Shown: one piece after another, positions 62,316-64,000 of the stretch
Position numbering within the stretch: the first letter of the stretch is position 1
Layout of the letters: every line of letters begins with the position of its first letter
Assembly: GCF_012103215.1 (NCBI RefSeq)
Contig: NZ_JAAVNE010000020.1
Location: 1-64,000 of the forward strand
Length of the DNA stretch: 64,000 nt
Reading direction: 5' to 3'
From: Falsiroseomonas selenitidurans
GTDB lineage: Bacteria; Pseudomonadota; Alphaproteobacteria; Acetobacterales; Acetobacteraceae
The notes under the pieces: generated by a model
Seen by the model: only the letters and a program-made list of their open reading frames with translations
The model's database searches: none
Told to the model about the DNA's origin: nothing
Made by a program: the position numbers and the translations under genes

Positions 62316-63437
62316 GTGCTGGCCGCGCTGGGCATCACCCAGATCCTCGGCTGGGGCACGGCCTATTTCCTGCCCGGCGTGCTGGGCGCGGCGATCGAGG
62401 CCGATCTCGGCCTGCCCGCCGGCACCGCCTTCGCCGGCATCGCCATCCTGCTGGGCCTGGCCGGGGCGCTGGCGCCGCGCGTCGGCCGCGCGATCGACCG
62501 CCATGGCGCCCGCCCCGCCATGGCCACCGGATCCTGCGCCTTCGCCGCTGGGCTGGTGCTGCTGGCCTTCGCGCAGGGGCCGGCGCAGGCGGTGGCGGCC
62601 AGCCTGGTCATGGGCGTGGCCGGTGCGCTGGCGCTGACCGAAGCCGCCAATGCCGCGCTCGCCGCCCTGGGGGCGGAGGGCGCGCGGCGCCGACTGGGCT
62701 TCCTCGCCCTGGCTTCCGGCCTGAGTTCCGCCGTCACCTGGCCCGGCCTGGCGGCGCTGGAGGCGCTGTGGGGCTGGCGCGGTGCGGTGCTGGCGGCGGC
62801 GGCGATCCACCTGGCGGTGGCGCTGCCGCTGCACCTGCTGTGCATCCCGGCCGCACCGCGCGGCGCCCGCCCTGCGCGGGCGCCGGCCACGGGGCCGCTG
62901 CCGGTGCGGCTGCGCTGGCTCTCCGCCGCGCTCACCCTGCAGGTGCTGGTGGGCAGCGCCGTGCTGGCGAACATGGTGGCACTGGTGCAGGCGCTGGGGC
63001 TGGAACGCGGCAGCGCCATCTGGTGGGCGGCGCTGATCGGCCCGGCGCAGGTGGCGGCAAGGCTGCTGGACGTGCTGGGCGGTGGGCGGTTCCGGGCGGT
63101 GACCACCGCCTCCGCCGCGCTGCTGCTGATGCCGGCGGCGCTGCTGCTGCCGCTGGTCGTCGCCGGCTCGGCGCCGGCCTTCGTCCTCGCCTATGGGCTG
63201 GCCTCCGGCGTCATGTCCGTGATGCGGCCGGCCTGCCTGATCGAGTTGCATGGGACAGAGGGCTACGCCACGGTGGCCGGCCGGGTGATGGCGCCGGTGA
63301 CCACCGCCATGGCCCTGGCGCCGGCCGCCTTCGCGCCGCTGCTGGCGGCGCTGGGGGCGGAGGTGGCGCTGGCGGTCGCCGGCCTGGGGTCGGTGGGCGC
63401 CTTCCTGCTGCTTCGCATGGCAGCGCGGTCGACGTAG
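62316..63437 (+). CDS. MFS-family transporter
   Basis: About 373 aa with about 12 hydrophobic segments. The first is LAALGITQILGWGTAYFLPG, and the MFS loop 2-3 motif appears as GRAIDRHGARPAM. It is a permease or efflux protein of unknown substrate. The start is uncertain. GTG 62316 is used because it is the first standard start after the previous gene. A natural N-terminus (SASRKGAAPPPWLV) would need a CTG at 62274 that overlaps the preceding TGA. The region before 62274 belongs to the small membrane protein. Confidence 0.8.
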   Translation: MLAALGITQILGWGTAYFLPGVLGAAIEADLGLPAGTAFAGIAILLGLAGALAPRVGRAIDRHGARPAMATGSCAFAAGLVLLAFAQGPAQAVAASLVMGVAGALALTEAANAALAALGAEGARRRLGFLALASGLSSAVTWPGLAALEALWGWRGAVLAAAAIHLAVALPLHLLCIPAAPRGARPARAPATGPLPVRLRWLSAALTLQVLVGSAVLANMVALVQALGLERGSAIWWAALIGPAQVAARLLDVLGGGRFRAVTTASAALLLMPAALLLPLVVAGSAPAFVLAYGLASGVMSVMRPACLIELHGTEGYATVAGRVMAPVTTAMALAPAAFAPLLAALGAEVALAVAGLGSVGAFLLLRMAARST

Positions 63438-63446
63438 GCTTGTCGG

Positions 63447-63857
63447 ATGAAGCGCCTCACCATCCTGCTTGCCGCCCTGCTCGCCGCCGGCTGCGCCGCC
63501 GGGCCGCCGGATTCGTGCCCGGCCGGGCTGACGCCGGGGGTGCGGGCGGAAGCCTTCTTCGGGCGTAGCGCGGCAGGGGTGCAGGTTGTGGACGATGCCG
63601 GCTGGGCTGCCTTCCTGGACCAGGTCGTGACGCCGGCCTTCCCGGATGGGCTGACCGTGCTGGACGCGGCCGGGCAATGGCGCGGCAGCACCGGCCAGGT
63701 GGCGCGGGAAGCCGCCAAGCTGCTGGTGGTGGTGCTGCCCGGCGCCGATGCGGCGCAGGCGGCGGACCGCCTGGCGCCGGTGGCGTCCGAGTATCGCGAG
63801 CGCTTTGGGCAGGAGAGCGTGCTGTTGCTGGCGGCGCCGACCTGCCTGCGGTTCTAG
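63447..63857 (+). CDS. DUF3574-like lipoprotein
   Basis: 136 aa. A lipoprotein signal ends at the lipobox LLAAGC (C17). The body, including AEAFFGRSAAGVQVVDDAGW, FPDGLTVLDAAGQWRGSTGQ and EAAKLLVVVLPG, matches my memory of the DUF3574 family of small bacterial lipoproteins. The function is not known. It lies nine bases after the MFS gene and is followed by a hairpin. Confidence 0.75.
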   Translation: MKRLTILLAALLAAGCAAGPPDSCPAGLTPGVRAEAFFGRSAAGVQVVDDAGWAAFLDQVVTPAFPDGLTVLDAAGQWRGSTGQVAREAAKLLVVVLPGADAAQAADRLAPVASEYRERFGQESVLLLAAPTCLRF

Positions 63858-63904
63858 GCCGCGCCACGCGGCGGGTGGGCACCGGCCTTCATTGCCTCCC
63901 CCGA

Positions 63905-63932
63905 CCCTCACCCCCCCTGTGGGTGGAGAGGG
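63905..63932. terminator. Hairpin after the DUF3574-like gene
   Basis: CCCTCACCCCCC and GGGTGGAGAGGG pair over 12 positions with two mismatches around CTGT. TTCTT follows on the plus strand. It lies between this gene and an apparent convergent gene end at 63946, so a bidirectional terminator is likely. The CCCTC/GAGGG composition is also seen in dispersed intergenic repeats of high-GC alphaproteobacteria. Confidence 0.5.
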
Positions 63933-63945
63933 TTCTTGGGCGGGG

Positions 63946-64000
63946 CTATTCCGGCAGGCGTGTGGCGTAGTCCGCCTTCAGGCGCTGCCAGCCGCTCCAG
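63946..64000 (-). CDS. C-terminal end of an unidentified gene (partial)
   Basis: On the minus strand the last 54 bases read WSGWQRLKADYATRLPE and then TAG at 63946. The peptide has plausible protein composition and its stop lies just past a terminator-like hairpin. It is too short for any family assignment and could be chance. Confidence 0.33.
   Translation of the reverse strand, partial: WSGWQRLKADYATRLPE

Overview
The window looks like chromosomal DNA of a high-GC (roughly 70%) alphaproteobacterium, most likely an Acetobacteraceae/Roseomonas-type organism. I infer this from gene content: Bug/TctC binding proteins, a TRAP transporter, a LIV-type transporter, an alphaproteobacterial SUF operon with an Rrf2 regulator, a SahR-metH unit and MaoC/CoA-transferase catabolism. 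Coding density is very high, with many ATGA or TGATG overlaps. No rRNA, tRNA, CRISPR array or prophage was recognised.

Layout. 1-0.8 kb: the left end of an IS3-family element that interrupts an FAD monooxygenase gene. 1-4.7 kb: livHMGF, a branched-chain amino-acid-type ABC transporter whose binding protein is not in view. 4.7-9.4 kb: housekeeping genes (gluQRS, a carboxylesterase, an HNH nuclease, coq7, dsbB, a GST, a cobalamin adenosyltransferase). 9.4-16.2 kb: tonB, a CDF metal exporter, cobalamin-dependent metH with its ArsR-type regulator sahR, a 22-bp palindromic operator, and a divergent CobW-like protein without a P-loop. 16.2-21.2 kb: a TRAP transporter (dctPQM-type) with a coupled hydratase-like protein, and a ferredoxin-NADP reductase. 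21.3-23.3 kb: a GNAT acetyltransferase and an amidase. 23.3-24.0 kb: a decayed IS21 relic.

24.1-37.3 kb is the main accessory region. It is a one-directional catabolic cluster: hydantoinase/oxoprolinase subunits A and B, a class III CoA-transferase, a crotonase, a Bug binding protein, a LacI regulator, an iron-dependent alcohol dehydrogenase, a leuC-leuD-leuB-like trio without leuA, and a second Bug protein. A LacI-type palindrome sits in front of its first gene. 37.4-44.0 kb is the complete SUF operon (rrf2-sufB-C-D-S-U-T-A).

44.1-48.2 kb carries a hydrolase, a Crp/Fnr regulator and a nitrate/sulfonate/taurine-type ABC transporter. 48.3-58.4 kb carries acyl-CoA catabolism genes (SDR, acyl-CoA dehydrogenase, ADP-forming acyl-CoA synthetase, nitroreductase, Nudix), an unrecognised 24-residue tandem-repeat protein, and a minus-strand run of MaoC-type dehydratase, two DMT transporters and an MBL hydrolase. 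58.4-64 kb carries a polyprenyl-sugar-like cassette (membrane glycosyltransferase, methyltransferase, GT2, small flippase-like protein), an MFS permease and a DUF3574-like lipoprotein.

No clearly unprecedented multi-gene system was found. The strongest candidates for follow-up are the hyuAB/CoA-transferase/leuCDB-like catabolic cluster, the SahR operator shared with a P-loop-less CobW-like gene, and the stand-alone tandem-repeat protein.
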